From an uncultured Oscillospiraceae bacterium (GTDB taxonomy: Bacteria; Bacillota; Clostridia; Oscillospirales; Acutalibacteraceae), in NCBI GenBank assembly GCA_900546895.1, contig UREO01000112.1, forward strand, positions 1-8,716: a stretch of DNA of 8,716 nucleotides. Reading direction: 5' to 3'. Under the pieces are notes generated by a model. The model was not told the origin of the DNA and searched no databases. It saw nothing but the letters and a program-made list of their open reading frames with translations. Within the stretch, counting starts at the first letter, position 1; each line of letters starts with the position of its first letter. Of the stretch, positions 1 to 6,941 are shown piece by piece. Position numbers and translations under genes: made by a program.

Positions 1-1
1 C

Positions 2-163
2 CGTATTTTATGCGACATGGTTTCCCGTCAGGGGTTAACACTGGAAGTTTATCAGTTTATTGACAGAACCCCCTGCCCCATGGCAGAAGATGTTCCGCTT
101 CGCGGAATTTATGGTTTAGGTATGACCACACGTTCCCCGGGCGGATTGCAAATGTTAGAGTGA
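2..163 (+). CDS. C-terminal end of an unidentified protein (5' partial)
   Basis: A reading frame is open from the first bases of the window to a TGA at 161-163, giving about 53 residues that include LTLEVYQFID near the front and end in GGLQMLE. It is the tail of a gene that begins before the window. Its stop overlaps a possible GTG start of the fructokinase frame (160-163, GTGA), and the fructokinase ribosome binding site begins on its last bases, so it probably belongs to the same operon. I do not recognise the family. Before a fructokinase, a sucrose or fructan hydrolase of family GH32 would be expected, and the LTLEVYQF segment loosely resembles the last beta strand of such enzymes. However, the roughly 35 residues after it do not look like a typical GH32 end, so that is only a guess. 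Confidence 0.55.
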   Translation, partial: RILCDMVSRQGLTLEVYQFIDRTPCPMAEDVPLRGIYGLGMTTRSPGGLQMLE

Positions 164-169
164 GAGAGG
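162..169 (+). promoter_or_regulatory. Ribosome binding site that supports the TTG start of the fructokinase
   Basis: The purine-rich GAGAGAGG at 162-169 lies 8 bases before the TTG at 178. The alternative in-frame GTG at 160 has no Shine-Dalgarno-like sequence before it (the preceding bases are ATTGCAAATGTTAGA). The site therefore favours TTG as the real start. Confidence 0.55.
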
Positions 170-177
170 TTTTTCAG

Positions 178-1161
178 TTGAAGCAACAATACGATATTAT
201 TGCCATAGGAGAGTGCCTGGTCGATTTCGTATGCACACAGGCGGATGGAAAATTATATATGGAAGGAAACCCCGGGGGCGCGCCGATAAACGTACTGGCT
301 ATGGCGGCAAAGCTCGGGTCCTCCACCGCCATGGTGAGCAAAGTGGGACATGACCGTTTCGGTGCTTTCCTGTATGATCATATTAAAGCTGCGAATGTAG
401 ATACCGGATACGTTTTACAGAGTAAAAGTCACGCAACAACGCTTGCCATTGTCCAACTGGATGCAACCGGTAATCGGAGCTTTACCTTTTACCGGGACCG
501 CACTGCCGATGTAATGCTGCGGGCGGACGAGCTGCCACTGAAAGAAATATGCAACGCCCGTATTTTACATTTCGGTTCTGTGTCGCTTACCTGTGAACCT
601 TCACGTACCGCCACACTCAAGGCTGTGACGGCAGCAAAGCAGGCCGGTGCAAGGATATCCTATGACCCGAATCTGCGCCCGCCTTTATGGGACAGTTTGG
701 AAACAGCACGATCTGAAATACTGGCTGGTCTGGAGTTGGCAGATCTCGTCAAGGTATCGGAAGAAGAACTGGTATTCTTAACAAACAATCAGAATTTAAA
801 AAGCGCCGCAGAGCAGCTGTTCCATGCTTATCCAATGCAGCTGCTTGCTGTGACACTGGGGCCGAAAGGGTGTTTTTGTCTTACGGAAGCGGGCTCATTT
901 TCTTCCGATACCTTTAATGCCCCCTGTGTGGATACTACCGGCGCCGGCGACGCTTTTTGGGGAGCGGCACTTGCCTGGCTCTTAAAGGACAACCGGAAAT
1001 CGGAAAATCTTAACGCAGAGCAAATGAATCGATTGCTTGATTTTGCAAACGCTGCGGGAAGCCTTACTACCACCAAGAAAGGCGCCATACCGGCGATGCC
1101 GGATAAAGAGGAAATTGAAGCCTGTATTGCCGGAACCCCAAGGCTTATCATTCCAGAATGA
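178..1161 (+). CDS. Fructokinase, PfkB/ribokinase family
   Basis: This is a cytosolic sugar kinase of 327 residues (from TTG 178), the usual length for PfkB-family fructokinases. It is expected to phosphorylate fructose to fructose 6-phosphate with ATP and so feed glycolysis. The N terminus carries the IIAIGECLVDF strand. A PfkB signature-1-like region, GNPGGAPINV, lies around residues 30-39. Signature 2, DTTGAGD, lies at residues 252-258, with Asp258 the expected catalytic base and the GAG forming the anion hole. The GGAP-x-NV form is typical of ScrK-like fructokinases, but the family also includes 2-keto-3-deoxygluconate and other sugar kinases, so the substrate is inferred. Translation could begin at GTG 160 (333 residues), overlapping the previous stop; TTG 178 is preferred for its ribosome binding site. 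Two esterase genes follow 13 bases downstream, probably on the same transcript. Confidence 0.88.
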   Translation: MKQQYDIIAIGECLVDFVCTQADGKLYMEGNPGGAPINVLAMAAKLGSSTAMVSKVGHDRFGAFLYDHIKAANVDTGYVLQSKSHATTLAIVQLDATGNRSFTFYRDRTADVMLRADELPLKEICNARILHFGSVSLTCEPSRTATLKAVTAAKQAGARISYDPNLRPPLWDSLETARSEILAGLELADLVKVSEEELVFLTNNQNLKSAAEQLFHAYPMQLLAVTLGPKGCFCLTEAGSFSSDTFNAPCVDTTGAGDAFWGAALAWLLKDNRKSENLNAEQMNRLLDFANAAGSLTTTKKGAIPAMPDKEEIEACIAGTPRLIIPE

Positions 1162-1174
1162 AAGGAAGAAAACG

Positions 1175-1993
1175 ATGGCTTTTTTTCAGGTAAATTTCTT
1201 TTCTACTTCATTATGCTTTAATACGGACATTAATGTTTTTATCCCTACCCCGAATTCCGACGAACTGTTAAATCATAAAAAATCGGATTATTTCTACGAC
1301 GGAGCGAAGTTTCAGGTATTATATCTGCTGCATGGCGCATACGGTGACTACATGGATTGGATGCGACTTACAAGTATTGAAAAATATGCGCAAAATCATA
1401 AGCTGGCGGTCGTAATGCCAAGCGCATCCAACAGCTTCTATCAGGATATGTACCGTGGCAGTGCTTACCTTACCTATCTTACCGAAGAGCTGCCGCAATT
1501 TGTTCAGTCAATGTTCCCAATCAGCCGCAGGAGAGAAAACACTTTTACAGCAGGGCTTTCTATGGGCGGATACGGCGCTGTGCGCATGGCCTGCCAAAAG
1601 CCTGAAAATTATGCGGCATGCGCAAGCCTGTCCGGTGCGATCGATCTTGTAGGGCTGATGAGGGAGATCAACGAGGGAACTATTCAAGGGCCTTTCCGCT
1701 GGGATGTTATATTTGAGCATCCTGAAGAAGTGGAAGGAAGCGACGCCGACCTGTTTGCGCTGATTGCCAGACGCAAAGCGGAAAACCGGCCGCTGCCCGC
1801 AATTTTTCAGAGCTGCGGCACGGAAGACTTTATTTACAAGGCAAACCAGCGCGCCCACGCCCGTCTGGAATCTCTCGGCGCAGACCTTACTTACGAGGAG
1901 CACCCCGGAATTCATGATTGGGATTATTGGGACATTCATATCCAGCGAGTGCTCGATTGGTTACCGCTGGCAGAAGATTCAGTTAAAGAATAG
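1175..1993 (+). CDS. Esterase, alpha/beta hydrolase (EstA/tributyrin-esterase-like, esterase D family), copy 1
   Basis: The 272-residue protein is an alpha/beta hydrolase of the putative-esterase (PF00756-type) family, which includes tributyrin esterase EstA and S-formylglutathione hydrolase. It should hydrolyse short acyl esters. LLHG at residues 51-54 is the expected oxyanion-hole region. The nucleophile elbow is GLSMGG with Ser129. CGTEDF supplies Asp218 and GIHDWD supplies His247, which completes a Ser-Asp-His triad. There is no signal peptide or membrane segment, so it is probably cytosolic. The start is ATG 1175 with AAAGGAAG at 1161-1168 just after the fructokinase stop; an upstream in-frame ATG at 1037 would bury 46 residues inside the kinase gene and is rejected. 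The natural ester substrate is unknown. Its position suggests deacylation of a sugar ester taken up by the cell, which is inference. Confidence 0.85.
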   Translation: MAFFQVNFFSTSLCFNTDINVFIPTPNSDELLNHKKSDYFYDGAKFQVLYLLHGAYGDYMDWMRLTSIEKYAQNHKLAVVMPSASNSFYQDMYRGSAYLTYLTEELPQFVQSMFPISRRRENTFTAGLSMGGYGAVRMACQKPENYAACASLSGAIDLVGLMREINEGTIQGPFRWDVIFEHPEEVEGSDADLFALIARRKAENRPLPAIFQSCGTEDFIYKANQRAHARLESLGADLTYEEHPGIHDWDYWDIHIQRVLDWLPLAEDSVKE

Positions 1994-2004
1994 GGGGCGA
2001 TAAA

Positions 2005-2817
2005 ATGGCACATATACAATGTAATTTTTATTCTCCGAGCCTACAGAAAAATGCCAATGTCATGGTCTTTATTCCTACAACAAGTGCCGATGATTATTTA
2101 GAGGAACGGACGGCTGATAATGATGCTCCGGGCAAAACATACCCCACTCTTTATTTGCTGCACGGCAGTTACGGCGACTGTACCGACTGGGGGCGCTTGG
2201 CAAACGCGGAGCGTTACGCGCAGGAAAGGAACATCGCGGTTGTTATGCCCTCCGCTGAAAACAGTAATTATGTAAACATGGACAAAGGAGAGCCGTACCT
2301 TACCTATATCACACGGGAATTACCGCAGTTTTTAAGCAGGATTTTCCCTCTCAGCAGGAAGCGCGGAGAGACCTTTATTGCGGGCCTTTCCATGGGCGGC
2401 TACGGCGCGTTCCGCTGTGCGTTTGAGTGCCCCGAAACCTATGGCGCGGCGGCTTCCCTTTCCGGCGCTCTGGACATGCAGGCCCTGCTAAACAGTACGG
2501 AAGCCCACGCGGTAAAAATGCCGGGCAGTTATAAGCTGGCTGTTTTCTCTGACAATGGTCGCATTGAGGGTACGCGCAATGATTTGCTTGAACTGCTTTC
2601 AACTCAGCTTAAATCCGGAAAGTCCATGCCTAAATTATATATGACCTGTGGAACGGAAGATTTTATTTTTGCAGCGAATGAATCCTTTTATAATAAAGTA
2701 AAAGATTTAAAAATCGACTTAAAATATGAAAAACATTCCGGGGTACATGATTGGAATTTCTGGGATGCCCATATCCAAGATGTTTTAAATTGGCTGCCAC
2801 GCTGCCACTGTGATTAA
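2005..2817 (+). CDS. Esterase, alpha/beta hydrolase (EstA/tributyrin-esterase-like, esterase D family), copy 2
   Basis: This 270-residue protein is a paralogue of the esterase just upstream. An ungapped hand alignment gives about 87 identical residues in the first 160, and the catalytic C-terminal part also matches well. LLHG is at residues 51-54, GLSMGG carries Ser129, CGTEDF carries Asp219 and GVHDW carries His248, so the triad is intact. It lacks a signal peptide and is likely cytosolic. The ATG at 2005 follows AGGGGG (1992-1997), which begins on the stop codon of copy 1; the gap between the genes is 11 bases. The copies differ most at residues 31-46 and around 161-200, the insert over the active site, so they may prefer different acyl or alcohol groups. 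This is the last gene of the plus-strand block and is followed by a strong terminator. Confidence 0.85.
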   Translation: MAHIQCNFYSPSLQKNANVMVFIPTTSADDYLEERTADNDAPGKTYPTLYLLHGSYGDCTDWGRLANAERYAQERNIAVVMPSAENSNYVNMDKGEPYLTYITRELPQFLSRIFPLSRKRGETFIAGLSMGGYGAFRCAFECPETYGAAASLSGALDMQALLNSTEAHAVKMPGSYKLAVFSDNGRIEGTRNDLLELLSTQLKSGKSMPKLYMTCGTEDFIFAANESFYNKVKDLKIDLKYEKHSGVHDWNFWDAHIQDVLNWLPRCHCD

Positions 2818-2827
2818 ATGCGGATGC

Positions 2828-2870
2828 AAAAATGCCTCTATCCTGCTAAAACCAGGACAGAGGCATTTTT
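2828..2870. terminator. Bidirectional intrinsic terminator between convergent operons
   Basis: The arms 2828-2845 (AAAAATGCCTCTATCCTG) and 2853-2870 (CAGGACAGAGGCATTTTT) pair at 17 of 18 positions around a 7-base loop, CTAAAAC. The single mismatch is A2840 against C2858. The right arm ends in five T residues, so it can stop plus-strand transcription coming out of the second esterase. The left arm starts with five A residues, which read as U on the minus strand, so it can equally stop the polyamine operon, whose last stop codon is at 2906-2908. The stem is clear from the sequence; termination in both directions is inferred. Confidence 0.9.
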
Positions 2871-2905
2871 CCACCCTTCGGCAGAATCGGTAAATGAAAA
2901 TATTA

Positions 2906-4039
2906 TTAAGATAATCTGCTTTTGAAATCAGCGTACCCAAAGCGCCTGATCACCGTCAGTTCGCCGTTTTGCCTGCGCAGTGCGATGGATGGCAGACAAA
3001 TCCCGTTAAAGGTATTGTTTTTTACCATCGAATAGATCGCCATATCGCAGAAGGCAAGGCGGTCTCCCGGCTTTAAGGGATGATCGAAGGAGTAATCCCC
3101 AATGACGTCTCCCGCCAGACAGGTGGCCCCCGCAAGACGGTAGGTGTATGCTTTTTCGCCGGCTTTTCCGCTTTCGTAAAGGGGCGGACGGTAGGGCATC
3201 TCGATCACATCGGGCATATGGCAGGCCGCCGAAGCATCCAGCAGGGCTGTTTCGACGCCGTTTTTTACAATATCCAGCACACTGGTTACCAGAAAGCCCG
3301 CATTCAGCGCCACCGCTTCCCCCGGCTCAAGGTAAACCTCGACACCGTATTTCTCCCGAAAGCGCCGGATACAGGCGATCAGCGCGTCCCGGTCATAATC
3401 CGGGCGGGTGATATGGTGCCCGCCCCCGAAATTCACCCATTTCATCTGCGACAAAAATGCGCCGAACTTGTCCTCTACCGCCGCCAGTGTTTCCATTAAC
3501 GCATCGCTGTTTTGCTCGCACAGAGTGTGAAAATGCAGTCCGTCAATCCCCTCGAGCAGATCCGGACGAAAATTCCGGAGTGTTACCCCTAACCTTGAAC
3601 CGGCCACACAGGGGTCGTAGATACTGTGCTCCTGCGTAGAATGCTCCGGATTGATCCGGATTCCGAAACTTTTGCCGGAAGCGAGCGACCGGCACCTATA
3701 CTGTTCCCACTGATAAAAGGAATTGAAAGTAATGTGGTCGCAGATTCTTAATATTTCCTCAAAATCATTTTCAAGATAAGCGGCCGAAAAAACATGCGTT
3801 TCGCCTCCCATTTCTTCGTGCCCCAGCCTTGCTTCAAAAAGCCCGCTTGCAGTGGTTCCATCAAGATATTGCCCGATCAGCGGATAGACTGCAAACATTG
3901 AGAAGGCTTTTTGCGCCAGCAGAATTTTACAGCCGGCCCGCCGGGCGGTGTCGCGGAGGATTTCCAGATTTTTTATGAGAAGCGCCTCATCCACCACATA
4001 GCAAGGGGTGGGGAGCGTAAAAACACGAGGGTCCATCAT
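2906..4039 (-). CDS. nspC: Carboxynorspermidine/carboxyspermidine decarboxylase
   Basis: This PLP enzyme (377 residues) of the alanine-racemase-fold decarboxylases removes CO2 from carboxyspermidine or carboxynorspermidine to give spermidine or norspermidine. It resembles Vibrio NspC along its length. LAQKAFS holds the PLP lysine, Lys44. YLDGTTASGLFEARLG (58-73) and GGETH follow. HFHTLCE (169-175) and GGGHH (205-209) lie in the barrel, and EPGEA (239-242 region) binds PLP phosphate. CLAGD (307-311) is the catalytic Cys-containing motif contributed across the dimer. The ATG at 4039 overlaps the stop of the dehydrogenase gene as ATGA, and a second ATG follows at once (4036). No good Shine-Dalgarno is seen, so translation is probably coupled to the gene before. 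An upstream in-frame ATG at 4084 lies inside that gene and is rejected. With putrescine made in the same operon and no diaminopropane gene seen, spermidine is the likelier product. Confidence 0.9.
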   Translation of the reverse strand: MMDPRVFTLPTPCYVVDEALLIKNLEILRDTARRAGCKILLAQKAFSMFAVYPLIGQYLDGTTASGLFEARLGHEEMGGETHVFSAAYLENDFEEILRICDHITFNSFYQWEQYRCRSLASGKSFGIRINPEHSTQEHSIYDPCVAGSRLGVTLRNFRPDLLEGIDGLHFHTLCEQNSDALMETLAAVEDKFGAFLSQMKWVNFGGGHHITRPDYDRDALIACIRRFREKYGVEVYLEPGEAVALNAGFLVTSVLDIVKNGVETALLDASAACHMPDVIEMPYRPPLYESGKAGEKAYTYRLAGATCLAGDVIGDYSFDHPLKPGDRLAFCDMAIYSMVKNNTFNGICLPSIALRRQNGELTVIRRFGYADFKSRLS

Positions 4040-5238
4040 TCCACCAGAACGGGGGCAAAGTCTTCGATCCACGGCAGCCCCCATTGATTGAGTGCGTCCA
4101 TGAACGGATCGGGGTCAAATTCCTCCATGTTCCAGACCCCCGGTTTGTTCCATTTGCCGTTCATCACCAGCATAGCGCCGATCATGGCGGGCACGCCGGT
4201 GGTATACGAAATCGCCTGGGAGCCTACCTCACGATAGCATTCCTGATGGTCGCAGATATTGTAGAGACAGTAGGTTTTATCCCTGCCGTCCTTTTTTCCC
4301 TGAAAGATGCAGCCGATGTTCGTCTTGCCGACCGTGCGCGGGCCAAGCGAGGCAGGGTCGGGCAGGACCGCCTTTAAAAATTGCAGGGGTACAATCTCGC
4401 GCCCCTCGTACAGAATCGGCTTGATGGAGGTCATGCCCACGTTTTCCAAGCACTTCAGATGGGTCAGATAGCTCTCGCCAAAGGTCATGAAAAAGCGGAT
4501 GCGGCGGATACCGGGGATGTTGAGAGCGAGGCTTTCGATTTCCTCATGATGCAGCAGATACATATCCTTGGGCCCTACTCCTGCAAAGTCGTACCGGCGC
4601 TTGATCTCCATCGGTTCGGTCTCCACCCAGCCCCCGTCTTCCCAGTAGCTGCCTTTGGCAGACACCTCACGGATGTTGATTTCGGGGTTAAAGTTGGTGG
4701 CAAAGGGATACCCGTGGTCACCGCCGTTGCAGTCGAGGATATCGATCTCATTGATTTCATCAAACTGGTGCTTGAGCGCATAGGCCGAGAATACGCCGGT
4801 TACGCCGGGGTCAAAGCCGCTGCCCAGCAGCGCGCAGATACCCGCCTCGCGAAAGCGTTCGCGATAATCCCACTGCCACTTATACTCAAATTTGGCGGTA
4901 TCGGTCGGTTCGTAATTAGCGGTATCAACGTAGTGCGTTTTGGTGGCAAGACAGGCTTCCATAATGCTTAGATCCTGATATGGCAGGGCCAGATTCAGGA
5001 CGACATCGGGCTGAAAGTCCCGGATCAGCGCAACCAGCTCGTCCACCTTGTCGGCATCTACCCGCGCGGTGTGGATTTTGGTTTTGGTACTGCCCTGCAG
5101 CGAATCCTTCAGAGCGTCGCATTTCGATTTGGTGCGGCTGGCAATCATAATCTCTTCAAAGGCATCGCTGTTCTGGCAGCACTTGTGGATGGCAACGCCC
5201 GCCACACCCCCGCAGCCGATGATCATACATTTACCCAT
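4036..5238 (-). CDS. Carboxynorspermidine/carboxyspermidine dehydrogenase (saccharopine dehydrogenase family)
   Basis: The 400-residue protein belongs to the saccharopine-dehydrogenase-like family that contains carboxynorspermidine synthase. It is expected to condense L-aspartate beta-semialdehyde with a diamine and reduce the imine with NAD(P)H, giving carboxyspermidine from putrescine. The Rossmann nucleotide-binding motif GCGGVAG is at residues 8-14. NLALPYQD (82-89) and YVDTANYEP (103-111) follow, then GSGFDPGVTGVF (139-150), and a C-terminal YTTGVPAMIGA (345-355), all typical of this group. The partner decarboxylase gene follows directly with a 4-base overlap, which strongly supports this role over lysine metabolism. 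Its ATG at 5238 lies 8 bases inside the agmatinase gene and has AGGAG at 5248-5252 with 9-base spacing. The acceptor amine (putrescine, diaminopropane or agmatine) cannot be read from the sequence by eye. Confidence 0.9.
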   Translation of the reverse strand: MGKCMIIGCGGVAGVAIHKCCQNSDAFEEIMIASRTKSKCDALKDSLQGSTKTKIHTARVDADKVDELVALIRDFQPDVVLNLALPYQDLSIMEACLATKTHYVDTANYEPTDTAKFEYKWQWDYRERFREAGICALLGSGFDPGVTGVFSAYALKHQFDEINEIDILDCNGGDHGYPFATNFNPEINIREVSAKGSYWEDGGWVETEPMEIKRRYDFAGVGPKDMYLLHHEEIESLALNIPGIRRIRFFMTFGESYLTHLKCLENVGMTSIKPILYEGREIVPLQFLKAVLPDPASLGPRTVGKTNIGCIFQGKKDGRDKTYCLYNICDHQECYREVGSQAISYTTGVPAMIGAMLVMNGKWNKPGVWNMEEFDPDPFMDALNQWGLPWIEDFAPVLVE

Positions 5239-6094
5239 TTTCCATTTCTCCTTTTAGCTGTAATAGTAATTCTCTGACGATTTTACAGGCGACGGCTGTG
5301 GAAGCCCCGCTATGGTCGTAGTGGGGGGATAGCTCGTTGATATCACAGCCTACAATATTCAGCCGGTGCAGCTGCAGGACGGCGTCTAAGAGCTCCTGAA
5401 AACCGACTCCGCCCGGTTCGGGAGTGCCCGTGCCGCAAAACACAGAGGGATCCAGCAAATCCAAATCCAGCGAGAAGTAGACGGGTTTTCCCGCCAAACG
5501 GGGCAGAAACGACTCGAAATCGTGCAGGTTGAACGGATGAAGATCGGTATGGGCCCCAGCAAATTCAAATTCGTACCGCTCTCCGCTGCGGATGCCGAAC
5601 TGGTGGATCCTGCCGTCCCCCACTAGCTTCCAGATCTGCCGCATGACCGTGGCGTGAGAAAGCTCCTCGCCCAGATAATCGCTGCGCAGGTCGGTATGCG
5701 CGTCAAAGTGGATGACATGCAGCCCGGGATAGCGCTCCAGCACCGCCCGCACCGCACCAAGGGTAATCAAGTGTTCGCCGCCCAGCATAACGGGCAGCTT
5801 GCCGTCCTCCAACACCCGTGCGGCATACTCCTGTGTCAGTGCGAGCATCCGCCGGGGATTACCGAAGGGCGGCTCTAAATCGCCGCCGTCAAAGATACGG
5901 CAGTCGGTAAGGTCGCGGCCGCAGTACGGCGAGTAGGTTTCAAGCCCAAAGCTTTCGCCGCGGATTGCGGCGGGGCCGAAGCGTGCGCCGGGGCGAAAGG
6001 AGGTCGTACCGTCAAACGGCACGCCAAAGAGCGCGATATCCGCTTCGTCATACTGTGCTTCGCAGGACAAAAAGCACTGCAGATTCCTATTCAT
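5231..6094 (-). CDS. speB: Agmatinase (ureohydrolase family)
   Basis: The 287-residue protein is a binuclear manganese ureohydrolase that should split agmatine into putrescine and urea. All expected metal ligands are visible: GGEH with His108, DAHTD with Asp131, His133 and Asp135, and SLDLDLLDP with Asp210 and Asp212. GTGTPEPGG (221-229) is the substrate-side signature, and the N-terminal GVPFDGTTSFRPGARFGP segment is typical of SpeB. Its place after an arginine decarboxylase-type gene supports agmatine over arginine or guanidinobutyrate as substrate. N1-aminopropylagmatine is also possible, since SpeB relatives use it in Thermus-type pathways. The ATG at 6094 overlaps the end of speE by 8 bases, and GAGGAGG at 6107-6113 lies 12 bases upstream, rather far, so re-initiation after speE probably matters. 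The stop overlaps the next gene by 8 bases. Confidence 0.92.
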   Translation of the reverse strand: MNRNLQCFLSCEAQYDEADIALFGVPFDGTTSFRPGARFGPAAIRGESFGLETYSPYCGRDLTDCRIFDGGDLEPPFGNPRRMLALTQEYAARVLEDGKLPVMLGGEHLITLGAVRAVLERYPGLHVIHFDAHTDLRSDYLGEELSHATVMRQIWKLVGDGRIHQFGIRSGERYEFEFAGAHTDLHPFNLHDFESFLPRLAGKPVYFSLDLDLLDPSVFCGTGTPEPGGVGFQELLDAVLQLHRLNIVGCDINELSPHYDHSGASTAVACKIVRELLLQLKGEMENG

Positions 6095-6941
6095 TTTCGC
6101 TCAGCGCCTCCTCGATGTAATTTGCCAGATAAAACGAACCCCTGTGCAGATTGGTATTGTAATAACGTGTAGGAATGCCCAGGGCATTCCAGCGTTCCGC
6201 ATCCAGATTCTTCAGCGGATGCAGCCCCTTGGAGGCGAAACCGAACAGCCACTGCCCCGAGGGATAGGTGGGGATATGCGCCTGATAGACACGGGCCAGA
6301 GGAAAAGCCGAAACAATCCGCTTATGCGCCGCCTTCATGGCTTTGGCGTCCTCGCTATAGAAGGGGCTTTCGTGCTGGTTGACCATAATCCCGTTCCGGC
6401 GCAGCGCTTTCATGCAGTTGCCGTAAAACTCTTTGGTAAAAAGTACTTCACCCGGTCCCGAGGGGTCGGTGGAATCGACGATGATCAGGTCGTATTCGTC
6501 CTGTGCGGAACGGACAAAGCGCAGACCGTCGTTAAAATGCAGCCGGATCTTTGGATTATCAAACCCGCAGGCGGTCTGAGGCAGATACTGTTTGCAGACG
6601 GCGACCACGCGCCGGTCAATCTCTACCACGTCGATCTGCTCAATGTCCGGATATTTACCGAGCTCTCTGGCTGCGCCGCCGTCTCCCCCGCCGATCAGCA
6701 GTACCCGTTTGACATCCGGGCCGACAGCCATCGGAACGTGAGTAATCATCTCGTGGTAGATAAACTCGTCCCGCTCGGTGAGCATCAGCACGCCGTCCAG
6801 CGTCAAAAAGCGCCCGAACTCGGGGGAATCATACACGGCGATTTTTTGATAATCGCTTTGCTCGCTGTGCAACTGCGCGTTTACCTTAATGGAAAAGCGC
6901 ACGTTGGGCGTGTCATATTCGCTGTACCATAAATCATCCAT
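6087..6941 (-). CDS. speE: Spermidine synthase-family aminopropyltransferase
   Basis: The 284-residue enzyme transfers the aminopropyl group of decarboxylated S-adenosylmethionine to an amine, by default putrescine to give spermidine and methylthioadenosine. An N-terminal beta domain is followed by a Rossmann methyltransferase-like fold. FIYHEMITHVPM (60-71) carries the conserved Tyr-His. GGGDGG (84-89) is the nucleotide-binding loop, Glu107 in VVEID binds the nucleoside, and DSTDPSGPGE (156-165) holds Asp156 and Asp159 and the gatekeeping loop. IPTYPSGQW and RYYN near the C terminus also match E. coli-type SpeE. The chosen ATG at 6941 shares one base with the stop of the decarboxylase gene (TGATG) and has AAGGAGAA at 6947-6954; a longer frame reaching 7130 runs through the previous gene and is rejected. 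The amine acceptor is not certain, because a second spermidine route is encoded downstream. Confidence 0.9.
   Translation of the reverse strand: MDDLWYSEYDTPNVRFSIKVNAQLHSEQSDYQKIAVYDSPEFGRFLTLDGVLMLTERDEFIYHEMITHVPMAVGPDVKRVLLIGGGDGGAARELGKYPDIEQIDVVEIDRRVVAVCKQYLPQTACGFDNPKIRLHFNDGLRFVRSAQDEYDLIIVDSTDPSGPGEVLFTKEFYGNCMKALRRNGIMVNQHESPFYSEDAKAMKAAHKRIVSAFPLARVYQAHIPTYPSGQWLFGFASKGLHPLKNLDAERWNALGIPTRYYNTNLHRGSFYLANYIEEALSENE

Noticed and set aside
1037..1174. N-terminal extension of the first esterase from an ATG inside the fructokinase gene
   Set aside because: The 46 extra residues overlap the kinase C terminus in another frame and are basic and low in family similarity; ATG 1175 has a good ribosome binding site and matches the start of the second esterase.
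2818..2905. Small gene or regulatory RNA in the convergent gap
   Set aside because: The gap is 88 bases and is explained by the terminator hairpin; no start codon with a ribosome binding site or other structure was seen.
4040..4084. Longer N terminus for nspC from an ATG within the dehydrogenase gene
   Set aside because: The extra residues translate the dehydrogenase C-terminal codons out of frame, and the ATGA overlap at 4036-4039 is the normal coupled start.
4381..4971. A 196-codon plus-strand open frame opposite the carboxyspermidine dehydrogenase
   Set aside because: It is fully contained antisense to a conserved enzyme gene and has no family motif or ribosome binding site that I could see.
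4036..5238. Lysine-pathway saccharopine dehydrogenase as the function
   Set aside because: The fold family is shared, but the gene directly overlaps a carboxynorspermidine decarboxylase gene and sits in a polyamine operon, which fits carboxy(nor)spermidine synthesis better.
6144..6932. A 262-codon plus-strand open frame opposite speE
   Set aside because: It is antisense to a gene with full SpeE motifs, shows no recognisable domain, and is explained by the G+C-rich codon pattern of the real gene.
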